Notes under the pieces: generated by a model
Databases searched by the model: none
Told to the model about the DNA's origin: nothing
Seen by the model: only the letters and a program-made list of their open reading frames with translations
From: Pieris napi
Taxonomy: Eukaryota; Arthropoda; Insecta; Lepidoptera; Pieridae
Length of the DNA stretch: 64,000 nt
Assembly: GCF_905475465.1 (NCBI RefSeq)
Contig: NC_062236.1
Span: 12,844,001-12,908,000 of the forward strand
Direction of reading: 5' to 3'
Translations under genes and position numbers: made by a program
Part shown: piece by piece, positions 35,001-45,000 of the stretch
How positions within the stretch are numbered: the first letter of the stretch is position 1
Layout of the letters: each line of letters begins with the position of its first letter

Positions 35001-38000
35001 ATTGTTAAACTCATCAAAAAATTTTGTATATCAGAAATTAATTTAACATGCAGAATCGCAATATTGGCGCTAGAGAGAAGAGGCCCATTGTGTAAAACTG
35101 CCAATCTTCTTTCGCATTGGCAAGAACTAAAACATTTATGTATTTGCAAAAAAAGTTGTATTGATGTTATTACCTTAATGAAATCCTAAAATAAATTTAA
35201 CTAAAGTAACAACGATATTATTAAACTGAAAGGCGGAACGAAGTTAGCCGGGTCAGCTAGTTAGATTTAAAAACAGAAATTTTAAAATTACAAGAACTTA
35301 CAAACAGTCTCACTTCTAAATTTGAAGAATCACAATGTATGGTAGAAAAATATTCTTCTGCAATGGAAGATCTGCTTCAAATTTCTAATTACACCGCAGA
35401 ATGTTATGAGCAATTACAGAATAAAACTTACGGTTGCAATTATAAAAGCCTCCAATTACCACAGACATCACAACACACTCACAGCCTCACCTACACCACA
35501 ACAAACACTCAGTTAAAGGAAAAAATTAAGGCAAAAGAAAGGAATTTAATGTATTCCGATGAAATGGGTAAGGACATGGGTACTATTGTACAATTAAATG
35601 ACGGCCAAACATTTATAAATAGCTGCTATCCCAATGCCACATTTAAAAACATTGTGAAAAATCATATAATCAAAAACAATGATAAATGTAATAATTTAAT
35701 AATTTTTATAGGGAACAGGGGAAATGTAAATAAACATGATCTTTTAGTATTATATGAAAAACTTTGTTGTTTAGACTCTAAGAGGATTGTTATGTTTACA
35801 TTTCCCTATAGCCAAAGCTTTCCTAAGGAAGAAAATGACACAAGATATATTCTTAATCAAACATTGCATACATTGGCAATGTATAATGATAAATTTTGTG
35901 TCATAGATACCAATAGGTATACAAAAAAGTTTTTTATTACAAAGGGTAGATATTATTACCTACCTGCTTTCTTAAAAAGACAGATAGCTGTTTCGCTATC
36001 ATATTTTATAGAGATGACAGCCAAGAATTTGGCTAGACCCCTTGCTTCTATTGAGCAAGCATTAGATTATAAGACCTTGGAAGAAATTCCAAATAATATT
36101 TATTTAAATTAGATAATAGGACAACAGAGCACCACTCTTGCAATAATAAGGTAAGTATATTATGTGATAAAATTCATTCCCAAAAAATTATTGTGGTTCA
36201 TCAAAATATACAGGGGATGAAAAATAAAGAATTAGAAATTGAACTATTCTTGAATAGTCAAAAAATAGACTTTTTGTGCATAACAGAGCACTGGCTAAAA
36301 AAATATGAAGTTTTGTTTAATTTTTGTAACCACAGGGTTGGTAGTGTGTTTTGCAGAGAAAATGCAATTCATGGTGGCTCATTAATCCTAATAAGTAAAA
36401 AACTGAAATGCAAAGAAAGAAAGGATATTATCAGCCTCTCTGTAGAACTAACTATTGAAATCTCCTGTGTGGAACTGGAGCAATTCATTGTTGTATGTCT
36501 ATATTGTCCTCCATCAGCTGTCTATAATAATGTTGAAAATGTATTAGAGGAGATATTGTGTAAATTAGTAAAGTGTAATAAAGGGCTAATTGTGTGTGGG
36601 GACTTTAATGTCAATTTACTTTGTCATTCTAATTCAAGTGTACGCATACTTAGTCTTTTTCGTTCATACAATTTAATAAATCAATTTCATTCACCCACAA
36701 GAATAACAGCTAGCACCGCAACTTGTATAGATAACATATATAGTGACATAGCCCCTTTGAATGTTTGTATTTTCAATAGATTTAAATCTGATCACACTGG
36801 TCAATGGTTTGAATTCCAATTAAGGAAACAAAAAACATGTAAAAAGAAGAAAATTGTGATAACTCCTATTACAAATGACCGTTTGGACAGATTTAGAGAA
36901 GCATTGGTCTATAGAATGCCATTTCTGTGTGGCAACTCATCCCCTAATAATTTATACAATACTTTTTTTGGATCATTTATTGATGAATTCAAGAAAGTAT
37001 TTACTCAAAAGACTTTATTGGTCTCTGAGAAAACAAGTTTCTGTGACTGGGCAAATGAGGAGTTACACAGGAAAAGGTTAAAATTATATGAAATCTATGA
37101 CGAAATGCAATATAACACTAGTGTGGAATTTAGGGAATATGTTAGGTTGTATTCAAATGATTTCAAAAAAGATTGCAAAACTGCAAAGTCTCAATATTTA
37201 AGTTCAAAAATTAAAAATAGCATGGATAAAGTAAAAGCTACCTGGAAAATAATAAATGAAGAATCCGGTAAAACGTCTGACAAACGAACTGATTATATGT
37301 TAAAAGTTAAAGGGAAGTTAATAAAATCTGACCCAGAGGTAGCTTCTTCTTTTGAAGAGTTCTTTACAAATGTACCGCTAAATACGACCAAGTCCCTAGA
37401 TTCTTCACCTGCTGCTGCGATCTCATTGCTAGAAAAATGTGTACCTGAATGTAATATTAAATTTCAGTTTAAACATATAACTTGTAATGATATTGTTAAA
37501 ACTTTTAAGCTTATTAATTTAAAAAAAAGTAAAGATATATGGGGTATGTCAACAGTCATTTTAAATTCCGTTATTAATGTAATAAGCTCTGAATTGTCTA
37601 TAATTTTTAACAGCTGTATCGATTGTGGAGTCTTTCCGGACGAAATGAAATTAAGTAAGATTACACCGTTGTTCAAGGCAGGTAGTGAGTCTGATCCGTC
37701 AAACTTCAGACCTGTTTCCGTGCTCCCTGCGTTGAGCAAAGTTTTTGAAAAGATAATGCTAGACGAGATATTGGTAACCTGAAAATTAAGGACAGTGAAC
37801 TAAACTTTGTTGACAAAACTGTTTTTCTAGGCATAACAATAGATAGTAAACTCCAATGGGGCCCACACATAGAGACTCTTTCGAATAGGCTGAGCTCTGC
37901 AGCATATGCAGTAAAGAAAATCCGACAGTTTACTGATGAGGACACGGCTAAAATTGTGTATCATAGCTACTTTCATAGCGTTATGTCGTACGGCATTTTA

Positions 38001-38969
38001 TTGTGGGGTGCTGCTGCAGAGGTTCAATCCATATTTGTGCTGCAGAAGCGGGCTGTTCGGGGTATTTGTTGTGTTTCTCCGAGGGAGTCGGTACGGAATA
38101 AGTTTAAGGAATTAAATATTATGACACTATCTGGTCAATATATTCTTGAAGCCTTGTTGTATGTCCAAAAAAATATAAACGATTTTAAAACAAATGGTGA
38201 CTTTCACCAGTATAATACGCGAAATAGAACTAATTTGAGTGTACGACCAACCAGGCTCCAAAAGATAAATCACTCCTTATATGGAAATTGTATTCGTTTT
38301 TACAACAAACTCCCAAGCGCAATTAGAGAATTATCACTAAATAAATTCAAAGTCCTCGTTAAACGAAAATTAATCAACAAAGCTTTTTATAAATTTGAGG
38401 ACTACTTAAATGATCCTAATCCTTGGGATTGAATTGCTCCAGTTCAAACAATTTGTATGACAATACTTGGCGATTAAAAAGAGTGGCGGAAAGTTTCTTG
38501 CCAGTTCTTCTTACCCGCTCTACGCCCTTGACTTGCGAACTGGTAGTAAATGTAAATTTACGATTAATTTAACTTGACTATTCAAAAGTGTACTTAGTTA
38601 CCTACTTGAATAAAGATATTTTGAGTTTGAAACGTAAAAATTTTACCCTCAAGAAGTTTCACTTCAAAAATTAGCAAATTCTTCGATCTGTGACCAAAAC
38701 CTACAATCACACACTTCTGGATAATATTGTTATTAAGAGAAGAAGATCAATAAAATTGCATAAACAATATAATACATTCTTGTAAATCTAAAATGTTATT
38801 ATTTCTCATGCAGGGTGATTCTGGTGGTCCTCTCGTCATTCAGGACGATAAGAAGAAAACTCTTCAAATAGGAGTCGTGTCCTGGATAGTTCCCTGCGGC
38901 AAAGACTTTCCTGATGTATTTTCTTCAGTCCATGGTTACTACGATTGGATACAGAGCAAAATTAAATGA
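32002..38969 (+). CDS. secreted chymotrypsin-like serine protease A4 (S1 family), giant last intron
   Basis: Predicted 267 residues. Exons: 32,002-32,050; 32,413-32,599; 32,815-33,064; 33,292-33,453; 38,814-38,969. All junctions are GT-AG with phases 1, 2, 0, 0, and there is no internal stop. Signal peptide MFLHFG, SR before IVGV (the usual IIGG is changed to IVGV), TAAHC, NDIAIV and GDSGGP. The changed activation tetrapeptide keeps the first Ile, whose free amino group forms the active-site salt bridge, so activation is still plausible. Pocket: Gly189, Asp226 (FPDVF), and Ile at 216 (SWIVPC) where A1 has Gly. Intron 4 is 5360 bp against 334-415 bp in paralogs, because a LINE carrying a Helitron sits inside it. 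A poly(A) signal (AATAAA) is at 39,006. Confidence 0.85.
34099..36112 (+). pseudogene. LINE ORF1 (coiled coil plus SGNH-like region) split by a Helitron
   Basis: Reading 34,099-34,482 and then 35,261-36,112 in one frame gives a long basic, coiled-coil-like N-terminal part (KYIKINKYIKK, KVQNTKLQNELDLHL). A C-terminal part follows with NLIIFIGNRGNVNKHDLLVL, then FTFPYS and FCVIDTNRY. The order resembles the esterase-like (SGNH) ORF1 proteins of CR1-group LINEs, but the usual catalytic GxH is not evident (YYYLPAFLKRQ). No initiator Met is found before 35,339, so the 5' end is truncated or the start lies elsewhere. The Helitron interrupts between two codons. Stop at 36,110. Confidence 0.65.
34483..35260 (+). 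mobile_element. non-autonomous Helitron inside LINE ORF1
   Basis: Starts A|TCTATATATATAAAAC and ends GGGTCAGCTAG|T. Host sequence is continuous in frame across the element (GAA TCT GAC ACA, then TTA GAT TTA). It contains cgagaacggctggaccgatg, a typical non-autonomous Helitron motif. A sister element with the same start is at 53,546-53,970. Confidence 0.8.
36118..38630 (+). mobile_element. LINE ORF2 with RT core deleted (CR1/Jockey group)
   Basis: 36,193-37,782 encodes the endonuclease domain (HQNIQGMKNKELE, CITEHWLKK, VCGDFNVN, FKSDHTG) and the linker to the reverse transcriptase (PLFKAGSESDPSNFRPVSVL). After FEKIMLDEILVT the frame closes with TGA. One base earlier and in another frame the C-terminal part resumes (GNLKIKDSELNFVDKTVFLG, then 37,956-38,432). 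The central RT palms with the FADD motif are missing, by comparison with 13,500-14,000. The element cannot make its own enzyme. The 3' end (38,433-38,630) matches 3645-3950. Confidence 0.85.
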
Positions 38970-38974
38970 ATTAT

Positions 38975-39820
38975 TACATAATTCAAGATGGTTACATCTG
39001 ATCAAAATAAATATCATTTAAAGTAAAAGTATATTTTATTATATGCAACATTTAAAAATACAACTAACCCCGTAATTTAAAAAACATCAACGATTGTACA
39101 TGAAGGGGAGATAATGACAGTTTGGAACAACGCCTACAAGCCAAATCTTAAAAATGGCCCAATGCAAGGAGGTTTTTAGGTAGTCAAAGTCTAATTTCAA
39201 AATGGCGACCAAATTCTAGCACAATAACTTTTCGTTAATATATCGGTAATTTTCAAATTTGTATCGAAAATTATAAAAGAGAAATTGATGATAATTTCAT
39301 ACATTACGTCGTACTTTAAAATGTGAGCTATTTTAAAGCACAATTAATACTTTCGGAACTTAGCGCTAAAAAGCGGCTAAGTGTAATTAATTATAAGGAG
39401 CAGTGTTGGCCTCACGGCTGTTCTGTCTAAATAACATTCGCTCTTACGGTGAAGGAAACTTTAAGACTCTTAGGAGAGTCAGAAGGCTGATCGCCCTGCT
39501 GATCGCTTGCCTTTTAGATAAATCAAAACAGACATCGTAATCTAAGGCCCAAATTGTTGTAGCGCCTTTGATTTTTTAAGTGTAGCTATCGAACTATCTC
39601 GTATATTATAACCGTAAAGTTTAACTGTTGTTTGGAATAAGAAGACCAACAGTTTTGGTATTCACAACACCGGACATTTACATCATCATTGTAATCACAC
39701 CACAGAACGGCTGATGATGGCAATGATCATCCCATGAAACCAGATCAGAGCATTAGCTAAGTGGAGAATATCTATTCTAACCAGGGCCTTTCAGTGGTCG
39801 ACATTTTATCTTTATATATT
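38975..39820 (+). repeat. duplicated downstream flank, copy after A4
   Basis: Follows the same order as 2790-3640, including the gatcgc..ctgctgatcgcttgcc and gtagctatcgaactatctcg blocks, up to the ctttcagtggtcgacatttt block. The unit then resumes at about 41,250 beyond LINE debris. Confidence 0.7.
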
Positions 39821-39984
39821 TATTTATTGCACCAACAAAGTAGACACTAAAACATGCATGTAATACAAACACAAACACAAGCCAAGTGCTACCCCAATTA
39901 TAGGCGTATACAACATTCTAATTATTATTATGTCATGTGGAACATGGTGAAATGGTTGCAGCTGCTTACAAACGTGGTATAAAA

Positions 39985-40085
39985 AAAAGGCGATTAAAAA
40001 GAGTGGCGGAGAGTTCATTGCCAGTTCTTCTCTTCCGTTCTACGCCCTTGATTTGAAAACTGGCAGTAAATGTAAAATTAGAAGC
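39985..40085 (+). mobile_element. short LINE 3' fragment (TTTGAG-tailed family)
   Basis: Reads ggcgattaaaaagagtggcg followed by gccagttcttctcttccg, matching 38,470-38,550. Only about 100 bp remain. Confidence 0.6.
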
Positions 40086-40139
40086 ATTAATATGTATTTC
40101 TTTACTGACGAGTGATAAGTATACATTATGTTACCTATA

Positions 40140-41230
40140 TGATTTCACCTTTCTTTCCTTTATCAAAGACAGGTCTTACACATCCTTGTTTTAAATCGTT
40201 TGGATAAAGCCCGTAATTAATACTTTGGTTAATTAGATTTCTTATTGCAGGAGAAACTTCGTTTTTATTAACTTTAGGTCGGTTACTTTTATGCTATCAA
40301 GGCCCGGAGCATTTAGAGTTAGTATAATTTCATTAATTTGTTCGTCGGTCGCGTATTTGAACCGTAGGCTTTGGTTCGTGTGGTCACACATGATTTTCGT
40401 GTTTGCTAATTTTGTATCACAGTCAACGACACTTTTTTCAACAGCAGTGCTGAAATGTAGGGCAAAATTGTCAGCTAGTTGTTTAACCGAGATACCTTGC
40501 GAGTCAAAAGCTTTCACGATAGCCTCATCGACAGATAGCGTCCTTCGTCCTAGCATTTGATTCAATATTTGATAAACTTTTCTTGAATTTCTAAAGTGTT
40601 CTGATATTTGGTTGTTGTAGTAATTGTTTCGTTTTCTATAATTTTGTCTATTTTATTCCTGTTACTATTATACTTAAGCCTAATATCGGGGTCCTGTGAC
40701 AACTTCCATTGTTGAAATAATTTATTACGTTTGTCGCAGAGGCTATTTACTTTGTCATCTATCCAAGGTATCTTAAGCTTTTCGGGATTGCTTTGGTATT
40801 TTTTTTGAGATTTTACATGTCGCGTTTTTGTTAGCGTTTTCGAAGGAAAGGCGAATAAAATTATATATTTCTCTTGGAGAATTCATTGTGTTTGTCTGAA
40901 ACCAATTAGCCTTTTTAATTCGTTATATAAAGTTTTGTAATTAATTTGTTTGCAAGTACGTCCCTGTGTGGGCGTAATAGGCACGGGCATGTACCTTAAC
41001 CAGGCAAAAATAATAGCACGGTGGTCGGCCAGTACGGTGTTTAACGGCGCCGAGTACGGTTCTAATGAGGGAACGCGGAAGAAGATAATATGATCTATGC
41101 AAGGTTGAGTAATTAAATTACTTTTTGTTTCTATTCTAGTATAGTCAGATATTCTACACGAAAGTCCATGCTCGCTGAGCGTCTCTAAGTAACTAACATC
41201 ACCGCATACACGAATACGAGTACGACACCA
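40140..41230 (-). mobile_element. LINE fragment, endonuclease end and linker to RT
   Basis: The minus strand encodes, in order, the end of an endonuclease (QPCIDHIIFFRVPSLEPYSA, then LADHRAIIFAW) and a basic linker (KIPWIDDKVNSLCDKRNKLF). The start of the RT region follows (ATDEQINEIILTLNAPGLDS). Several frameshifts and stops break it. It is not a copy of the element at 36,118, so it is another CR1/Jockey-group family. Confidence 0.75.
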
Positions 41231-41561
41231 TAAGTAGCAGATTTTCTTTATTGAATATAATTATACTTTCTGTTTATAATAATAATTAAAAAAAACACTT
41301 ACCTTATTTCTGATTGAGAGAACTACATATAAATTGCCTACAAAAATCTGTATTACCGCTATTCAAAGTTACAGAAATTTAGCGGGATAGTTTGAAGCCA
41401 CTTTACCTCGTGATATGGACAAATTTTAGAGATCAATTTACAAATGATGGCTTTTCAAGAAACCACTCAAAAGGCCATGGAAACTGTTAAATAGGAACTT
41501 AACTGAATTTTGTATTCTACTGATGATGATGATGAAAAAAAAAGGTAAATTTAGTAAAAGT

Positions 41562-41985
41562 TGCAGAGTGACCCCACATCCCTACACCAAAGGATCAAGC
41601 CGCTCGAAAAGGGATTGGTCGTCGATGATTCGAACCGTTCTTCGTTGAAGGAAGGTCAAGTGGAAAGAGCTGGTACAGAAGAGCTCCCAGACGTGAGAAC
41701 AGTACTCCATGTGAGGCCGATTTGCGCTTTATAGAGTTGCTGCGATGGCCCGGAGTGAAGTACCGTCTCGCTTTGCTGAGCCCACCAAGTTTCTAGGAGG
41801 ATAATTTAGTCTTCCCTTCCAAATGACCGCGAAGCTGGACGTGGTTTGATATGTTAAAGCCAAGTATTCCGATTATGTCTGTGCCTTTAAGAAGAGTGTT
41901 ATCGAAAAGATTAGTAACGACAAAGGGCGTGTTTTAGAGAATCTTCTGTCTTATTGGTCTTAAACTAGAACTAGATTTAGTCTAT
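41562..41985 (-). mobile_element. LINE fragment, family J1
   Basis: Corresponds to 22,380-22,810 of the intact RT copy, with many small deletions (ggatcaagccgctcg, then ctccatgtgaggccga and agtgaagtaccgtctcg). Old and non-coding. It lies about 90 bp downstream of the stop codon of protease B2. Confidence 0.75.
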
Positions 41986-42073
41986 CTTATTTTTTTTAGC
42001 AGTACCTAAATATGTTGGTAAGTATAAATGGGAACTAAAAGTCGTATGTACTCAATGCAAATATTTATTCATT

Positions 42074-45000
42074 TCAATTCTTGCTCATCGTATCTTTTAT
42101 CCAATCTACGAAAGAGTAGACTCTAGTGTTGACATCGGGATGAACTTGGCTGTGACCACAACTTCTTGTCCCCCAGGAAACCAGGGCAGCAAGAGTTCCA
42201 TTAGTTACTAAAGGACCGCCAGAATCTCCCTGTAAAAATGTGGTCGTCAAAAACTCAAATATTTCGATTTCTTCATTTATTTTAACGCAGCTTAGTATCA
42301 TAATTCTAATTTCTATATTCATTTTTTTATTCCAAAATCAAATACCAAAAAGGGCTTCATAAATATAACTTACTAACAACATTTTTAAGGGCAATTTAAA
42401 GACGGCAGACATGACACAAAACAGTCTGGCATTCAAAATGCTGTCGTTACCAGCCCGAGTTCTAATGATGACGGTGGCTGTCTTGATACGCTCTATTGCG
42501 ATGAACAGTCGGAGATTATTCTGCACAAGTATGTGTTCACTGTTCCATAACTCTTGTTAATCCGATAGGACGGATATCTGACGACGATGTCGCGAACGTC
42601 TGCATTTATCAGAATATATCTACATTCATTTTGTGAAGACAATATTTCAGGTTCTTGTGACTGTCTAACTGTGTTCTCACTGTTGGCCTGCTCAAAATGG
42701 ATGCCAATTTAGATATATATTACAAGTTATCCACAACATAGGGATTCAGTGTTAGATGAATTTTGTCATAACGTATTTGTCATGAATATAGATTCTATTA
42801 TTATTAAAACTAACTCAGTTAATAATTTCAAAGAGGATTGGCTGAACGCTTTTATGACATGAAAAGCTCCCAAACTTATTTCAAGAATTTAGATATCATA
42901 AAATATTATCCCATGAAGAGCGAAGAACTTTGTGTAATAACAAATTTTACCTGACAGCTTCCTTCTCGAGGTGGCGCGTGTGTGCAAAGATGTGAAGGCG
43001 TAATTGGCTGTTTGAAAGATTTATATTTCATCTTGCATTGTTTAGTTGTTATCGAAGTTACTTCAACAATCTGAAGTTTATTTGGTAGTGGACCATCGCT
43101 CTGTAAATATTTCACTTTATATTAGAAAGATACCGCCAGCGTAGATAGTATGACACCATTGCAGATCTTCGTGGAGATCAACAAATGCTTTATAAAAACA
43201 ATCCGAATCGATCACATTAATAGTATATATGTCGCAGTAAAGCAGTTAAATCAGAGAGTTAATTGAATCTCTAGACGGTTAATTAAAGATCGATATTCAA
43301 TCAACTCGCTAACGTTTTGATTTAAGGACCTATCCTAAACCTATCCTATCCGCCAAACTCCAAAAAAGTACATTGTTTCTTTCCATTTTTCGTCATCGTT
43401 TCTTGAAGTAGGGCGAATGGAAAAAATATATGGTGGAGTTGAGTAGTTTATGTATCCATTTTAAAAGAACGATACACGATTTAAATAACTTCGCTCGATA
43501 GACAAAAAATCCAAACATAGCCAATTTTTAACACTTTGAAATTTACACGATATATTTAATCGCAAGCCAAGTAATCCATTTCAGAAAAAAACAATGATAA
43601 AATTACATTAATTTAATGTTTTACATAACAGCTAATTGTTATTACGGGCCAACGGGACGCGCCTCTCCAATGCGCACCGCAGTCCACCCCGAGACACTGA
43701 CACAGCAATTCGTGCTGGGATAGGGCCTTAAATAAAGCAGCGTCGAAAACTTTTGACAGTCTGTCTGACCGAAATGCCCGCCTTCCACTGCGAGCGGAAC
43801 GGATCCATTACGGACTCCGCTATACTCGTAACGATGATTTTCATACATGTGCTTCCACCAAAGCGGAGACGAGTCACAGTAAGTAAAGTTTGAATGTCAG
43901 TTAAAAAATAAATCAGTGGCGCTAGAACCTTTTTGGGCCGAGTCTTAGATTTCTGTATCTGTTTCATGATCATTTGTGTGATGTTTGTTTGATTGTTGAT
44001 GTGTATTTTGTTAAATGTTCACATAGAAAGAAAGTTAATAGGTGCACAGCCGAGGATAGAACCTAATGTTTAATGTTTACAGAACTTTATTTCTCATTAC
44101 AAAAAGTATTTTTTATTTCATGAGAAATTTAATATTATATACGAACGAGCTACACGTCGCCATCAGCTAGCCCAATTTTAGTCTAATGGGCTCATTCTGA
44201 TGTGTATCTTTAATGCCCTTTTGAACTGATTAATCACGCTAATGTTACGAACCTTAGACGGCAACTGATTAAACAATTGCACCACCTAATAGATCTCTTT
44301 AAATAATTTGTGCGCGGCTTTGGCAAGATAAGCAAACTCGCTCGACGAGTATTGCGTGTAGTGGTGTATTTGATTTTATTAAATGATAAGTTACTATGTA
44401 GAGAGTTATTTTAATTTTTTTTAATAAGGATACAGGTGCCATAAACATATAGTTGATGTTGGCGACTCATAGATTTAAATAGTATTAAGTATGAGCTATA
44501 GGTTAAATATGAATATTGTTTGCAGCTCGTAAGTGGTATTTAAGTATAAGTAAAATAAGAATATTGTTGATAGCTCATAAGTAGAAATTAAGTATAAATA
44601 AGTTAGATTAAAATATGTAAATAATTTAAGGGAAAAATACAGTAAAATAAATTAATAAAATGCTTCGCCGAATAAAAGGGTCGCGTAGCTCTCGTCGCAG
44701 TATACGCGCGCAGATTTCTGTAAGCGCAGCTCTCGTCGCGGTATACTGTTGGAGTACTTAAGCTCGGCGAGATCTACGCAAAATTCTCTTTCCTCCGACA
44801 ACGAACTGGGACCTACGAATAATCGGCGAAGCAAGAAACAAGAACAAGGCGCAGTTTCATTTCAAGACAACATCCTACAATTACGCACTAGCAAGGGTGC
44901 GTGGGTTGAGGCGGTGCCAGCGATACGTCAAACCGTCTCGACAAAACGTACGTAGTCAAACCCCACCGGTATTCAAAGCCGCGCCGAGGTTACTTTGGTT

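Larger units (their letters stand above)
33722..38662. mobile_element. possible outer inverted-repeat element enclosing the LINE in intron 4 of A4
   Basis: Compared with A3, the intron is interrupted between cctataaaa and aaattagcaaattcttcg. The left edge of the extra DNA reads caagtgaaacttctttggc and the right edge reads ctcaagaagtttcacttc, which are inverted complements over about 14-16 bp. The left edge also carries a gtacaaagtac palindrome like the MITE at 4628-5140. This suggests a MITE-like element landed first and the LINE entered it later. Confidence 0.5.
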
